A stretch of 64,000 bases of DNA. It comes from a virus. The notes beneath the pieces are model-generated. The model made no database searches, was not told where the DNA came from, and was given only the letters and a program-made list of their open reading frames with translations. The translations under genes and the position numbers were made by a program. Each line of letters starts with the position of its first letter. Within the stretch, counting starts at the first letter, position 1. Location of the stretch: positions 124,001 through 188,000 of IMG/VR virus record IMGVR_UViG_3300026521_000003; one strand, given 5' to 3'. This document shows positions 1 to 9,120 of the stretch, piece after piece.

Positions 1-2
1 GT

Positions 3-197
3 TTAATCGAAATTATTGCAGAAGAGGTAAAAGATGGTGGTGAAGTAAAATTTGGTTCACTATTTAAAGTTTATAAAAAACATAAAAATGCTAGAAAAGT
101 AAGAAATCCGAGAACTGGCGAAACTTTCATGAAAGAAGCTAGAGATGAACTAGGATGTAAAGTTATGAGAGAAGGTAAATACCTTATTCAAGACTAG
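3..197 (+). CDS. HU/IHF-like DNA-binding protein, 5' end missing
   Basis: The window opens inside this gene; 64 codons and a TAG stop are visible. The readable part contains 'VKFGSLFKVYKKHKNAR' followed by 'VRNPRTGETF'. This matches the HU/IHF family pattern in which a Gly-Phe-containing turn leads into a beta-arm carrying the Arg-Asn-Pro-x-Thr-Gly signature that inserts into the DNA minor groove. The C-terminal helix then follows. HU-like proteins bend and compact DNA, and phage versions may help replication or packaging. The usual length is about 90-100 residues, so roughly a third is missing upstream. It sits 8 bases before the next gene and is probably co-transcribed with the neck genes. 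Confidence 0.72.
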   Translation, partial: LIEIIAEEVKDGGEVKFGSLFKVYKKHKNARKVRNPRTGETFMKEARDELGCKVMREGKYLIQD

Positions 198-205
198 GAA
201 TTAAC

Positions 206-547
206 ATGAATGTTAAAGTTGGTGGACCAAATTCGGAAATAGAAGCTGAAGCCAAAAAAAAACTTATTACTGAGAAAAGGATTAAAGAAATCCTTTCTCA
301 AAATCCTTCAAAACACGATTTAGAATCACTTAAAGTTAAAATACGGGAATTACTACAATTCTATGAACGTATAATTAAATCTATCAATCAAACTATACGT
401 ATGGTAAAATCAAAAACGCAGATGTCTTATTTAGAACAAAAGAATTATATTCAATCACAAGAGAAAGAATTATCACAGGCTAAACGTGAAAAAAGTAGAT
501 TAAGAAAATATTTAAAAATATTGAATGAAAAGTTAGATTTAATATAA
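206..547 (+). CDS. hypothetical coiled-coil protein
   Basis: A 113-residue protein I do not recognise. It is highly charged (Lys/Glu rich), and from about residue 45 to the end it shows a heptad-like pattern expected to form a long alpha-helical coiled coil. There is no signal peptide, membrane segment or cysteine. An AGGA-type ribosome site precedes the ATG, and the gene lies 8 bases after the HU-like gene and 23 bases before the next. Position just upstream of the neck genes suggests a structural or head-completion accessory role, but that is only inference. Confidence 0.75.
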   Translation: MNVKVGGPNSEIEAEAKKKLITEKRIKEILSQNPSKHDLESLKVKIRELLQFYERIIKSINQTIRMVKSKTQMSYLEQKNYIQSQEKELSQAKREKSRLRKYLKILNEKLDLI

Positions 548-570
548 ATAAAAAGAAAAAGGAATTTTTT

Positions 571-918
571 ATGGCATATGAATATACAAGTATAACACCA
601 GGGATATTTAGTTTCACTATCCCTGGTGAAAATAAAACAGTAAAATTATTTACAGGTGATAAAATTATTGTTAAAAAACAACTCACAGGTACATACCTCA
701 AAATGTTTATTTTTAATGGAGAAGTTCCAGATGCTGATGAAGTAAAATCTAAAAAAACTAATCCGAAAGCAAAAGTAGCAGATAAAATAACATCTGTTGT
801 TGAAACTGAAGAAATTCAATCAAATGATAATATAGATATTGAACTTAGTGATAATATTAAAGATGTTGAAGAAAAACCAACTCCTAAAAGAAGAGGGAGA
901 AAGAAAAAAGAATCATAG
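571..918 (+). CDS. hypothetical protein with basic AT-hook-like tail
   Basis: A 115-residue protein of unknown function. Residues 1-50 look like a small beta-rich domain (alternating hydrophobics, 'GIFSFTIPGENKTVKLF'). The middle is acidic and probably disordered. The last ten residues are strongly basic ('PKRRGRKKKES') and contain the GRK/RGR core typical of AT-hooks or other nucleic-acid-binding tails. A clear AAGGA ribosome site precedes the start. It is placed directly before the gp13-like neck gene, so a head/neck protein contacting DNA is one possibility. Confidence 0.75.
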   Translation: MAYEYTSITPGIFSFTIPGENKTVKLFTGDKIIVKKQLTGTYLKMFIFNGEVPDADEVKSKKTNPKAKVADKITSVVETEEIQSNDNIDIELSDNIKDVEEKPTPKRRGRKKKES

Positions 919-939
919 TGGCTCTTTATTAAAAATATT

Positions 940-1614
940 ATGACAAAAGATTTCTTAAAACAATATATATTATCTATGTTAGGAGCATCACAAACTGATG
1001 TTGAATTATCTGATGAAGATTTAGATATGTCGATATATCATGCTATAAATTATTATGGACATAATTCATCTGAGGCATGGAATGAAGAATGGGTAGTTAT
1101 ACCACTAAAAGCGGGTGAAAATTATCATGAAATAGATGATTCAATAGATTTCATTATAAGTATGAATGCTATGGCTGGACAACAAGGAGTATCATTAATC
1201 CCAGAAACTGTCGGTAAGGCTTATGAAAATGCTATGTTAGCTATGAATAATCAAGATAACGATTTACAACGAGTAATTAATCCTGTATCCACAAGGATAT
1301 TATACAGAGATAATAAAAGATTTATACAAACAGATTTTGCCCCGACATCGGATTTGAATGTAGCTGCAAAAGTTATGAGATATAAAGATTTAGCACCAAT
1401 ATATTCTGATCCTTGGGTACAAAAATATGCTTTAGCTCAAGCAAAATTTACACTAGGCAATATTCGTAGTAAATATTCTAGTGTATCTGCACCTCAGGAT
1501 ATGTCAATGAATGGTTCAGATTTAATTTCACAAGCTCAAACAGAAATTGAAAAATTAGAGCAAGAGTTATTTGATAAATCAGTTATTATGAATGGTGGTA
1601 TTTATATCGGCTAG
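940..1614 (+). CDS. neck protein, T4 gp13-like
   Basis: A 224-residue protein with the layout of T4 gp13-type neck proteins, which close the filled head at the portal and join it to the tail. The N-terminus ('KQYILSMLGASQTDVELSD') matches the family opening, in which a short helix is followed by the acidic 'sDedld..i..Ai..Y' segment. The C-terminal half has 'DPWVQKYALAQAKFTLG', the helix that in these proteins precedes a glycine and a charged loop. Context supports this: the gp14-like and gp15-like genes follow in the T4 order 13-14-15. The ribosome site is weak, but no better start exists nearby. The assignment is by pattern recognition only. Confidence 0.66.
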   Translation: MTKDFLKQYILSMLGASQTDVELSDEDLDMSIYHAINYYGHNSSEAWNEEWVVIPLKAGENYHEIDDSIDFIISMNAMAGQQGVSLIPETVGKAYENAMLAMNNQDNDLQRVINPVSTRILYRDNKRFIQTDFAPTSDLNVAAKVMRYKDLAPIYSDPWVQKYALAQAKFTLGNIRSKYSSVSAPQDMSMNGSDLISQAQTEIEKLEQELFDKSVIMNGGIYIG

Positions 1615-1635
1615 TTTATAAATTTATTGAATAAT

Positions 1636-1644
1636 GAATAAATA
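1636..1644 (+). promoter_or_regulatory. late promoter-like GAATAAATA
   Basis: GAATAAATA lies 25 bases before the gp14-like start, in a short gap between the gp13-like and gp14-like genes. It is a one- or two-base variant of the T4 late element TATAAATA and recurs before other structural genes in the window. Confidence 0.4.
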
Positions 1645-1669
1645 TATATGAAATAATGGAGATAAATTT

Positions 1670-2419
1670 ATGACTAGAACTGATTTTTTAAATGAAATAT
1701 TACCTACATCATATACTATAAAAGGTTCATTATCTGAATCGGGACCAAATTCTAGAAAGGTATATAATAATAAACCTAAAGATGTATCTTTTATTAAACG
1801 TATTGCAAGAGAAAAAATACATCTTGATGGTGCACCGATCTTATATTTTCCAATTGACCCAACTTCAAATGATTTATTACAGTCTTTAGATTTCGATAAT
1901 AGTTTAAAAGATCATACTCATCTAACATTAGGAAAACCATTAGAAATGGTTGCAACATGGACACCACAAGAATACCAAAACGATTTATCTAAATGGGGAG
2001 TTATGATGCCAGCCGGTTCTGATCACCAACTATATATTCATGTAACTGATTTAGAAGAAATTTTAAAACGTAAACCTCTAGTTGGTGATATAATTGAAAC
2101 TGTTATGGATCGAACGAGATTTAAAGTAGCCGATGTATTCTATGGGCATTCTAATTTATGGGAGAATATATTTTGTATGGTAACATTAAGTAAAGTTACT
2201 TATGATAATTATACTTCACAATTAGATCAATATGATGAATCATACAAAGATACATATACAAAATTGGAAAGTGTTTTAGATGTTATGGATGGTACAGAAC
2301 ATCATGAATCTAATGCGGAAATACAAAAAGAAAAAACAAAAACTGATAGTCATAATAATAGTAAACCTAGAAAAAAATCTATTGATACTGCATTAGATAT
2401 AATGACTATGACATTATAA
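1670..2419 (+). CDS. neck protein, T4 gp14-like
   Basis: A 249-residue protein placed between the gp13-like and gp15-like genes, as gp14 is in T4. Residues about 45-65 ('KIHLDGAPILYFPID') resemble the family segment in which a conserved pair of aromatic/hydrophobic strands follows the N-terminal helix. The region around 'NLWENIFCMVTLSKVTYDNY' near residues 160-180 resembles the conserved 'W.l.c.lf.ys' strand of gp14-type proteins. The last 40 residues are Lys/Asn-rich and probably flexible. T4 gp14 forms the hexameric tail-facing ring of the neck with gp13. The assignment relies on synteny as much as on sequence. A GGAG site is 8 bases upstream. Confidence 0.55.
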   Translation: MTRTDFLNEILPTSYTIKGSLSESGPNSRKVYNNKPKDVSFIKRIAREKIHLDGAPILYFPIDPTSNDLLQSLDFDNSLKDHTHLTLGKPLEMVATWTPQEYQNDLSKWGVMMPAGSDHQLYIHVTDLEEILKRKPLVGDIIETVMDRTRFKVADVFYGHSNLWENIFCMVTLSKVTYDNYTSQLDQYDESYKDTYTKLESVLDVMDGTEHHESNAEIQKEKTKTDSHNNSKPRKKSIDTALDIMTMTL

Positions 2420-2434
2420 AAGGAATAGTAAATT

Positions 2435-5182
2435 ATGAATCATAACTTTTATTATGAAGGTCGACAAATAAAAAATTATTTAATTGGGTTTGCAAGTATA
2501 TTTTCTGAAATACCTTATAAAAATCGAAAGGGCAAATTGGAAAGTGTGCCAATTCATTATGGTTCTCCATCAGATATAATATCATATTTAGAAATGAATG
2601 TAGATAATGATGAAACTCATAATAGAAATAGATTAAAAGATATATCTGTACCTTTATTTTCATTTCGTATGACATCGATGGAGCAAAATCTAGAACGTAG
2701 AAGAGCTCCACTCGATTCTATTGCTGTAGATTTACGTCCATTAGGATATGGAACCGGGTATGTAGCTATGAAACCATCACCATTTAAATTTACTTTTGAA
2801 TTATTGTTATGGGCGAGTAGTGATTATCAGGCGTTTGAAATAGTTGAACAAATAGTACCATATTTTAATACCCCTCAACAAGTAACAATAGAGCCCCTTC
2901 CTAGATGTCCGGTTTCAACAACAGAAGTTTTTTTAGAAAGTTTAGATATTGATACTGAGCCAGACTCTCAAAAATATTCTGCATTAGTAACAATGAATTT
3001 CAATCTAAATGGATGGTTATTATCACAACCAAGAATTTGGTCAACAAATATGCAGTTTGAATTATCTATGTTGGATAAAGAGAATATTACTCAAGGGGTC
3101 GATTTAAATGACTCTGATTATTCTATTGGACATGAGATAATTGATAATAATAGTAGAAATACCAATACAAATACTCAAAAAGAAACTACTATCGAATCAT
3201 TTATAAAAAGTTCTAATTTAAATGAATTATATTCTGAGACATTAGATATGATTAAAATATTAAAAGCAGAGGGTTATATTAGTGATGATGGTCATATTTT
3301 AACAACTGATAATATTACTATTTTTTATAAGGGTAAAGAAAAAAACCTTTCTATCGAATATATAAATTGGTTAATAGATGAAAACGAAGATCTTGAATAT
3401 CTATATGATAATTTTAATATGCAAGAAAAATTATTAGCTCAAGATTTAAAAGCTGATAATTTAGTACTTGATACTATGATTTATGATAAAAGTGAAACTG
3501 TTGAAATATATTTAAAATTGCTAGATAATAATTTAGTAACAATGGGATTTAATTTAACGGATGTACAAATAACAAATTCTGAGAAATTAAATATTTTTGG
3601 TACACCTAGAATTGATATTGATGATGCATTAAATAGAATGAAGTTATATTATAGTGTACTTAGTAATTTAAAAGTAAAAAAAGAAACTATATTATCTAAT
3701 ATTGATAGTACAATTAAACCGTCATTTATTAAATTTGATTTGCCAAATGATTTTGAAATTGATGAAAGATTAAAAAAGTATGATACTAAGTTAGTTATTA
3801 ATGATATATATACGACTATTAATGATGATTTAAGTATTGATTTAACTCTTGAAACAGAATTAGATCTTAGACTTTGTTATATAGAAAATAATGAATTGGT
3901 TGAATTAGAATATGATACAAAATTTAATTTTAGTCCACCGATTGGTACTATGAATGTTTATGCTATAATATCAAATGAATCAAATTATATCTTTGGTGGT
4001 TTATTATATGATCCATCGGATAGTTTATTTTCTAATGAGAAATATTTTATTAATGGTCAAAAAGTTCCATTGGAATTAAGTAATGATATACAAAATGTAG
4101 TTAATATAGAAAAAGTATTAAATTCTTCATTTAAAGAGATAGATAAATTTATTATTGCTATATTGATATTTAATAAATTGAAAAATAATATTGATGATAT
4201 TAATGATTTAGAAAATGATCAATTATTTAAAATCGCCAGCAAAAAATACAATATTACGAAGTATGAAATTGTTGAATTTGCAAATATCTTATATTCATTG
4301 AATAAGGAATTAAGTGATAATATTGATTTGATTAGTGTTCCATCAAATTTGCCAATTTCAACCGATGAATTTAACAATAAACAAATTAATATAGCACCAG
4401 ATTTATCTATGGTATTGGCACTAGATAAAAATAATAAGCCTATATACGATGTTAATAATGACGGTTTTATAAATAAAACCGATTTAGAAATATTGGGATC
4501 TGAGGTTGATAATATTGACTCATATGATTATGAATTGAAATATGGTGTATGGTATAAACGATTTAATATTGATAATATAACAGAAGAAAAAATACTTAAA
4601 ATATCACAAAACATTAAAACAATTTATTATTTAACTGAAAAAAACGATATGACGGAATTAAAATTATATTTAGAATTAAAAGATCAGGGATTAGTATCAG
4701 AGCAATATTCTATAATTTCTACGGAAAAAAATTTAAAAAAATTAAAAGCCTTAGGTTATAATATAGAAGAATTAGAAGATAAACTTCTTTTTATGCGAAT
4801 GTTTATAGATGCAGTAAAAAATATAATGATTGATGACCGAGATTTTATATTGTATCAAGTTCCAGAAATGAATGAAGATAGTAAGTCAATGTTATATCGA
4901 ACTGAAGGTTTGGATATTGATAGTATTGTTTTAGGTAAATTTATTGAAAAATATTTTCAATTATTAGATGATTATGACCAACGTATAATGGACGACATTC
5001 TATTTAGACAATTATTATCAAAAGATATGGGTGTGTATTATAATGCTGCATATGAATTTAATCTTGTGTGGGTAGATATAGTAAAAACGGATTTTTTTAA
5101 AAATAGTTTACAAGTAAAAACTCCAAGATTGGATGAAATTTTACCATATGTAAAAGAAAAAATAGATGAAATCCTAAAATAG
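2435..5182 (+). CDS. tail connector / sheath terminator gp15-like, with ~700-residue extension
   Basis: A 915-residue protein. The first ~210 residues match T4 gp15, the ring that caps the tail tube and sheath and binds the neck: 'PIHYGSPSDIISYL' near residue 40, 'KPSPFKFTFELLLWASSDY' near residue 115, then 'IVEQIVPYFNTPQ', and 'MNFNLNGWLL' near 190. T4 gp15 is about 270 residues, so the remaining ~700 are an unusual addition. The extension is rich in Asp, Asn, Ile and Leu with alternating helical and beta segments. It contains one dockerin/EF-hand-type calcium loop, 'DVNNDGFINKTDLEIL', at about residues 672-687. The reading frame is uninterrupted. The extension may form fibres or whiskers around the neck; this is inference. 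Confidence 0.68.
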   Translation: MNHNFYYEGRQIKNYLIGFASIFSEIPYKNRKGKLESVPIHYGSPSDIISYLEMNVDNDETHNRNRLKDISVPLFSFRMTSMEQNLERRRAPLDSIAVDLRPLGYGTGYVAMKPSPFKFTFELLLWASSDYQAFEIVEQIVPYFNTPQQVTIEPLPRCPVSTTEVFLESLDIDTEPDSQKYSALVTMNFNLNGWLLSQPRIWSTNMQFELSMLDKENITQGVDLNDSDYSIGHEIIDNNSRNTNTNTQKETTIESFIKSSNLNELYSETLDMIKILKAEGYISDDGHILTTDNITIFYKGKEKNLSIEYINWLIDENEDLEYLYDNFNMQEKLLAQDLKADNLVLDTMIYDKSETVEIYLKLLDNNLVTMGFNLTDVQITNSEKLNIFGTPRIDIDDALNRMKLYYSVLSNLKVKKETILSNIDSTIKPSFIKFDLPNDFEIDERLKKYDTKLVINDIYTTINDDLSIDLTLETELDLRLCYIENNELVELEYDTKFNFSPPIGTMNVYAIISNESNYIFGGLLYDPSDSLFSNEKYFINGQKVPLELSNDIQNVVNIEKVLNSSFKEIDKFIIAILIFNKLKNNIDDINDLENDQLFKIASKKYNITKYEIVEFANILYSLNKELSDNIDLISVPSNLPISTDEFNNKQINIAPDLSMVLALDKNNKPIYDVNNDGFINKTDLEILGSEVDNIDSYDYELKYGVWYKRFNIDNITEEKILKISQNIKTIYYLTEKNDMTELKLYLELKDQGLVSEQYSIISTEKNLKKLKALGYNIEELEDKLLFMRMFIDAVKNIMIDDRDFILYQVPEMNEDSKSMLYRTEGLDIDSIVLGKFIEKYFQLLDDYDQRIMDDILFRQLLSKDMGVYYNAAYEFNLVWVDIVKTDFFKNSLQVKTPRLDEILPYVKEKIDEILK

Positions 5183-5211
5183 AAATAAATAAAATAAAAA
5201 AGGAGATTAAT

Positions 5212-5409
5212 ATGAGAATTTCAAAATTATTTGAATCAGCACCTAGAAAGAAAGGAAAAACTACTGCTAATGATGTAAGAGTGTGGTTAGATAAAATAAA
5301 TAATGGTGAAGCTACTGAAGAAGATATACAATTATATGATGATTTAAAAAGCATATCACGAAAATTAGGTGGAAAAACAACAGTAATAGAAATACTTAAA
5401 GCGATTTAA
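5212..5409 (+). CDS. small hypothetical protein with leader-like N-terminus
   Basis: A 65-residue basic protein of unknown function, preceded by an excellent AAGGAG ribosome site. It starts 'MRISKLFESAPRKKG', similar to the short leaders ending in hydrophobic-x-E/S-A seen on several other proteins in this window, and may be an internal head protein. The rest is predicted helical ('DVRVWLDKINNGEATEEDI'). A strong hairpin overlaps its stop codon. The upstream AAATAAATA at 5183-5191 is a poor late-promoter match. Confidence 0.75.
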   Translation: MRISKLFESAPRKKGKTTANDVRVWLDKINNGEATEEDIQLYDDLKSISRKLGGKTTVIEILKAI

Positions 5410-5433
5410 TATAGGGATATTTATCCCTATATT
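5408..5433. terminator. bidirectional hairpin terminator
   Basis: An 11-base perfect inverted repeat (arms AATATAGGGAT and ATCCCTATATT) with a 4-base loop lies between the converging 5212-5409 gene and the thymidylate kinase-like gene. AT-rich tracts flank it on both sides, so it could stop transcription in either direction. Confidence 0.7.
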
Positions 5434-5441
5434 ATTATTTA

Positions 5442-6146
5442 TTAAAATATTTTACCTAATAAGACTCTCGATAAATCTTCAAGTTTATATAAACTTACAT
5501 CTTCAAACCAATGTATATTAACACCAGAGCCTTTTAAAAATTCTAACGATTTGAAATATGCATCTCTACGTTTATTTAAAATATCTATATCTAAAGTATC
5601 ATTAGAGTCTACTAAACCATTTTCAATATCTATTTCTGTTCTTTCAATTATTATCTCATTTGGTAAATCAAGAAATATAATATCTGTCGGCATTTTTATA
5701 AATTTATTTGTATTGAGTGCAACTTTTATAAATTCTAGATCGGTTCTACTATTATTATAAAATGCTTGGTATGCTAATGTAGATATAAAATAACGATCAA
5801 ATAGATAATTCGCCTCATCAATTATATTAGTATTTACAATTTGGTTATTGTTGTTAGTAGTTTCATTAATAAGTTTAGTATTTAAAAATAATTCATTCAT
5901 CCAATAGTGACTCATTTCGGATAAAAAATTAGGAGTGTTTACTATTGATAAATCTGGATTTGATGAATTTAATTCATTTCTAATTATAGCTCCAATAGGG
6001 GTAGATGCATTTGGGAATGAAAACCTATTTAATTTTTTCCCATTTGTTCCTTGCATTTGATTCCATACCATTTCAAACGAATCACAAAATGAGGATTTTC
6101 CAGTTTTATCAAGACCTTCAACGGCTATAATTTTATTAATTATCAT
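5442..6146 (-). CDS. thymidylate/deoxynucleoside monophosphate kinase-like
   Basis: A 234-residue P-loop kinase. Residues 10-19 'EGLDKTGKSS' are a Walker A of the thymidylate kinase type (E-G-x-D-x-x-G-K-S/T). 'RFSFPNASTPIG' at 51-62 corresponds to the substrate-binding segment, and 'DRYFIST' at 117-123 to the conserved Asp-Arg-Tyr motif. Such enzymes phosphorylate dTMP (or another dNMP) to the diphosphate, feeding DNA synthesis. It fits with the ThyX gene at 57.9 kb. It is transcribed alone from the minus strand between two plus-strand units. The length is near the usual 200-220. The exact substrate cannot be read from sequence. Confidence 0.78.
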   Translation of the reverse strand: MIINKIIAVEGLDKTGKSSFCDSFEMVWNQMQGTNGKKLNRFSFPNASTPIGAIIRNELNSSNPDLSIVNTPNFLSEMSHYWMNELFLNTKLINETTNNNNQIVNTNIIDEANYLFDRYFISTLAYQAFYNNSRTDLEFIKVALNTNKFIKMPTDIIFLDLPNEIIIERTEIDIENGLVDSNDTLDIDILNKRRDAYFKSLEFLKGSGVNIHWFEDVSLYKLEDLSRVLLGKIF

Positions 6147-6202
6147 AATTTAATACCTTTTTATTTTATTTATTTTTTATTTTACAATTTTGTCTAAATA
6201 AA

Positions 6203-6211
6203 GAATAAATA
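6203..6211 (+). promoter_or_regulatory. late promoter-like GAATAAATA
   Basis: CTAAATA followed by GAATAAATA lies 29 bases before the start of the acidic protein gene at 6241. It is a variant of the TATAAATA late element found before other structural genes here, at a junction where transcription diverges from the kinase gene. Confidence 0.4.
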
Positions 6212-6240
6212 AAGATAATTAATAAAAACGGAGATTTAAA

Positions 6241-6867
6241 ATGTCTAGACTAATTAATATTCTGAATAAGAATAAAATGATAAAATTAAAAGAAGCCGAT
6301 GAAGAAGCTCCGGCTGAAAATACTGATGAATTAACTTTGGATGATACTTCAGCTGATACTAAAGATCCTGGAGCAGGTGAGGCTCCAGTTGAAGGTACGG
6401 AAGAAGTTCAAGATGATACTACTGAAGATGAAGAAACATCAACTAATGATGAAAAAGACAATATGGATGACGTTCCAACAGAAGAAAAAGATGATATGAA
6501 TACACCCACAGAAGACATTGATAAAGCCATTGAAGAAATGATAGGTATGACGGAAATTCAACATACATCTAGTTCAACGATAATTGATTTTGAGGATGGG
6601 GGACAAGTAATGTTTGTTCATCCAATGGTATCATTAAAAAGTGAAACATTGAATGAAATAATTAAATTGATTATGAAAGACATAACAAAGACTTATGCCT
6701 CAAATAAAGATGAAATAACAGGAAAAGATCTAAATAAAACGAGATATTGGAAAAGTTTGAGTACTCTTATTGAAACTATGGTTAGAAGTCAATTAACAAA
6801 AAGTGATAATATGAATGGTTTGATTGATGAAATTAAACAAGTATTTAAAGTTTTAGAAGTAAAATAA
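6241..6867 (+). CDS. acidic hypothetical protein, leader-like N-terminus
   Basis: A 208-residue protein of unknown function. Residues 1-20 are basic and hydrophobic ('MSRLINILNKNKMIKLKEAD') and end in L-K-E-A, like T4 capsid-targeting leaders. Residues ~20-90 are an extremely acidic, probably disordered Glu/Asp/Thr segment. Residues ~95-205 form a compact domain ('IQHTSSSTIIDFEDGGQVMF') rich in predicted helices. No catalytic motif is seen. It has its own late-like promoter, a CGGAG ribosome site and a 9-base gap to the tail-fibre gene. An internal head or scaffold protein is a reasonable guess. Confidence 0.78.
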   Translation: MSRLINILNKNKMIKLKEADEEAPAENTDELTLDDTSADTKDPGAGEAPVEGTEEVQDDTTEDEETSTNDEKDNMDDVPTEEKDDMNTPTEDIDKAIEEMIGMTEIQHTSSSTIIDFEDGGQVMFVHPMVSLKSETLNEIIKLIMKDITKTYASNKDEITGKDLNKTRYWKSLSTLIETMVRSQLTKSDNMNGLIDEIKQVFKVLEVK

Positions 6868-6876
6868 TAGGATATA

Positions 6877-9117
6877 ATGATGGCTCAACCTTTGATGATT
6901 CAATCAATAGTGACTGATAATAGGATAACTGCAAAATTTTCTGATAACGAATTGCCTAAATATGCAAGGCATGGGGAGTTATATGTTGTTAATGGGATAT
7001 TATACATTTATGTTGATTTAGATAATACCGGTTCAGATATTGGACAATGGTTTCCTATGACATATGAAAAAGAAATTGTTATGTATGTTGAAGCTGAAGA
7101 AAAGAATATTTGGTCATTTCCTATATCATTTTATACTCATAATATACATGTTATTGTATATGATCAAAATGACCGAGTATATACTTCTAATTTTGATTAT
7201 GTTATTAAAAATGGTATAATGACTTTAACTTTTAATGAATTAATATCAGGGAAAGTCTATATTATTATGGATAAAGGATTTGATTGGATTGATTCATCAT
7301 TAATTGTTGCTGATAGAAAATTTGCTATAACATCCGATGAAAATAATTTTTATTATATTGAAGTAAACACCGAAAATTTATCTATTGATAAAAATGGTAA
7401 AATTATTATTAAAAACGATTTATCTGTAAATGGTAATTTAGATATTAATGGTGATTTAAATATTACTGGTGATTTAAAAATAATGGGTGAAAACATTGAA
7501 ATAGAATCTTCAACATTAACTGTTGCTGATAATATAATAACCTTAAATAATGGATTCGTGGGTTCTCCTTTTCAGAATACAGGGATAGAAGTAGATCGTG
7601 GTAGTTTGGGTAAATTAAATATTTTAACATTTAATGAAACGATGGATTATGTGGAGATCCCAGTTATAGATAATGAAGGACTTATTAATCAAGAAGAAGT
7701 AGCTACTAAACCGTTTGTAAATAACTCAATAATGATTGAAACAACTAGAGCACAATCTGCTGAAATTATATTACAAACAAATATTGATAACGAAATTACA
7801 AGGGCACAATCTACTGAAAGTACATTACAAACAAATATTGATGATGAAGTAAATAGAGCACAATCTGCTGAAAGTACATTACAAACAAATATTGATAATG
7901 AAATTACAAGAGCACAATCTGCTGAAAGTACATTACAAACAAATATTGATAATGAAATTACAAGAGCACAATCTGCTGAAACTGTATTACAAACAAAAAT
8001 AGATGATGAAGTTAATAGAGCTATTATAGTAGAAGGTGATATTAATAATTTACAAACTAACTCTAAATCAAATTTGGTTTCTGCTATAAATGAAAACGTT
8101 GAAAGTATTAACATTGAAAAAGGACGTATTGATTCAATCTTATCAGCTAGTGAAGCTGATAAAGATTCATTTGCAGAGATAGTAACGTTGATAAATTCGG
8201 TTGATATTGAAAATGATAATGTTTTCGCTAATTATGTTTTAGTTAATGATGAACGTAGTGCTAATATTGAACAAGCAATATTAGATGAAACTACTAGAGC
8301 ACAATCTACCGAAAGTACATTACAAACAAATATTGATAACGAAGTAAATAGAGCAACTGCAGTTGAGGATAACTTAAATATATTGGTTTCTGATTTATCA
8401 GCAAATCTAGAAACAAATTTTCTCAACAAGTCAACATCAGTCGAACAGATTATAAATCCTAATTTAAAATTAGATGGTTCAATACTGACATGGTCCTTAT
8501 CAACAGAATGGTTTTATTATTCTATAAATGAAAATTTGACTACTATTAACATTAATAGTAGTACAAATATAAACGAATATGTTTATACTATGGATGCTAT
8601 TGAGACTATTAAATTTAATAAAACAGGTCAGATATGGTCATCATTATATGGTAATTTAGAAGATTATTTTTTAGGTATTAATGATCAGTCTAAAGACAGT
8701 TTATTAATTAATGGTTTAAGCGATACACAATTTGTAAGAAGTGACATAGATTATACTATGAATGCAAATTATCATATATTAAAAGATTTAACCGTAGATG
8801 GTACACTTACAGCCGGAACAATAATTGAAACTTCATCTATTAAATATAAAGAAAATGTAAAATTGATAAAATCACCATTAGAAATTGTATCTAAATTAGA
8901 TGGAGTTCGATACGTATGGAAAGATACAAAAAAAGATGATATTGGTTTTATTGCTGAAGATGTTAATTTAGTACTTCCTGAGTTAGTTCAAATTAACGAT
9001 GGAGAAATTGAAGGAATGAATTATTCAAAAATAACTGCTGTTTTAGTTGAGGCTATAAAAGAACAACAAAAACAAATTACAGAATTAATGAATGAGGTAA
9101 AAAAATTAAAAGGATAA
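6877..9117 (+). CDS. tail fibre protein with C-terminal S74 intramolecular chaperone
   Basis: A 746-residue fibre. Residues ~1-150 are a beta-rich attachment region. Residues ~180-215 carry strand repeats ('LDINGDLNITGDLKIMG') common in trimeric fibres. Residues ~288-380 hold five 18-residue heptad-like repeats of the type 'TRAQSAESTLQTNID', and a sixth lies near residue 471. The last ~95 residues ('SSIKYKENVKLI', 'DDIGFIAEDV', then a terminal coiled coil) are the endosialidase-type chaperone (Peptidase_S74), which helps the trimer fold and then cuts itself off; the serine after the residue-650 region is the expected cleavage site. Start is ATG 6877 or the adjacent ATG 6880. Confidence 0.9.
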   Translation: MMAQPLMIQSIVTDNRITAKFSDNELPKYARHGELYVVNGILYIYVDLDNTGSDIGQWFPMTYEKEIVMYVEAEEKNIWSFPISFYTHNIHVIVYDQNDRVYTSNFDYVIKNGIMTLTFNELISGKVYIIMDKGFDWIDSSLIVADRKFAITSDENNFYYIEVNTENLSIDKNGKIIIKNDLSVNGNLDINGDLNITGDLKIMGENIEIESSTLTVADNIITLNNGFVGSPFQNTGIEVDRGSLGKLNILTFNETMDYVEIPVIDNEGLINQEEVATKPFVNNSIMIETTRAQSAEIILQTNIDNEITRAQSTESTLQTNIDDEVNRAQSAESTLQTNIDNEITRAQSAESTLQTNIDNEITRAQSAETVLQTKIDDEVNRAIIVEGDINNLQTNSKSNLVSAINENVESINIEKGRIDSILSASEADKDSFAEIVTLINSVDIENDNVFANYVLVNDERSANIEQAILDETTRAQSTESTLQTNIDNEVNRATAVEDNLNILVSDLSANLETNFLNKSTSVEQIINPNLKLDGSILTWSLSTEWFYYSINENLTTININSSTNINEYVYTMDAIETIKFNKTGQIWSSLYGNLEDYFLGINDQSKDSLLINGLSDTQFVRSDIDYTMNANYHILKDLTVDGTLTAGTIIETSSIKYKENVKLIKSPLEIVSKLDGVRYVWKDTKKDDIGFIAEDVNLVLPELVQINDGEIEGMNYSKITAVLVEAIKEQQKQITELMNEVKKLKG
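7738..8007 (+). repeat. five tandem 54-base repeats in the tail fibre
   Basis: Five in-frame 54-base units encode an 18-residue block of the form E-x-T-R-A-Q-S-A-E-x-x-L-Q-T-N-I-D-N. A sixth copy is at 8287-8340. Units 3 and 4 are nearly identical in DNA, so copy number could change by recombination. The encoded blocks should form a trimeric coiled-coil shaft. Confidence 0.9.
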
Positions 9118-9120
9118 TAA

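Noticed and set aside
7689-8114. Long minus-strand reading frame opposite the fibre repeats
   Set aside because: It arises from the reverse reading of the 54-base repeats, is low complexity, and has no ribosome site or family match. Similar shadows are at 8232-8429, 40850-41209, 42692-43135 and 46407-46787.
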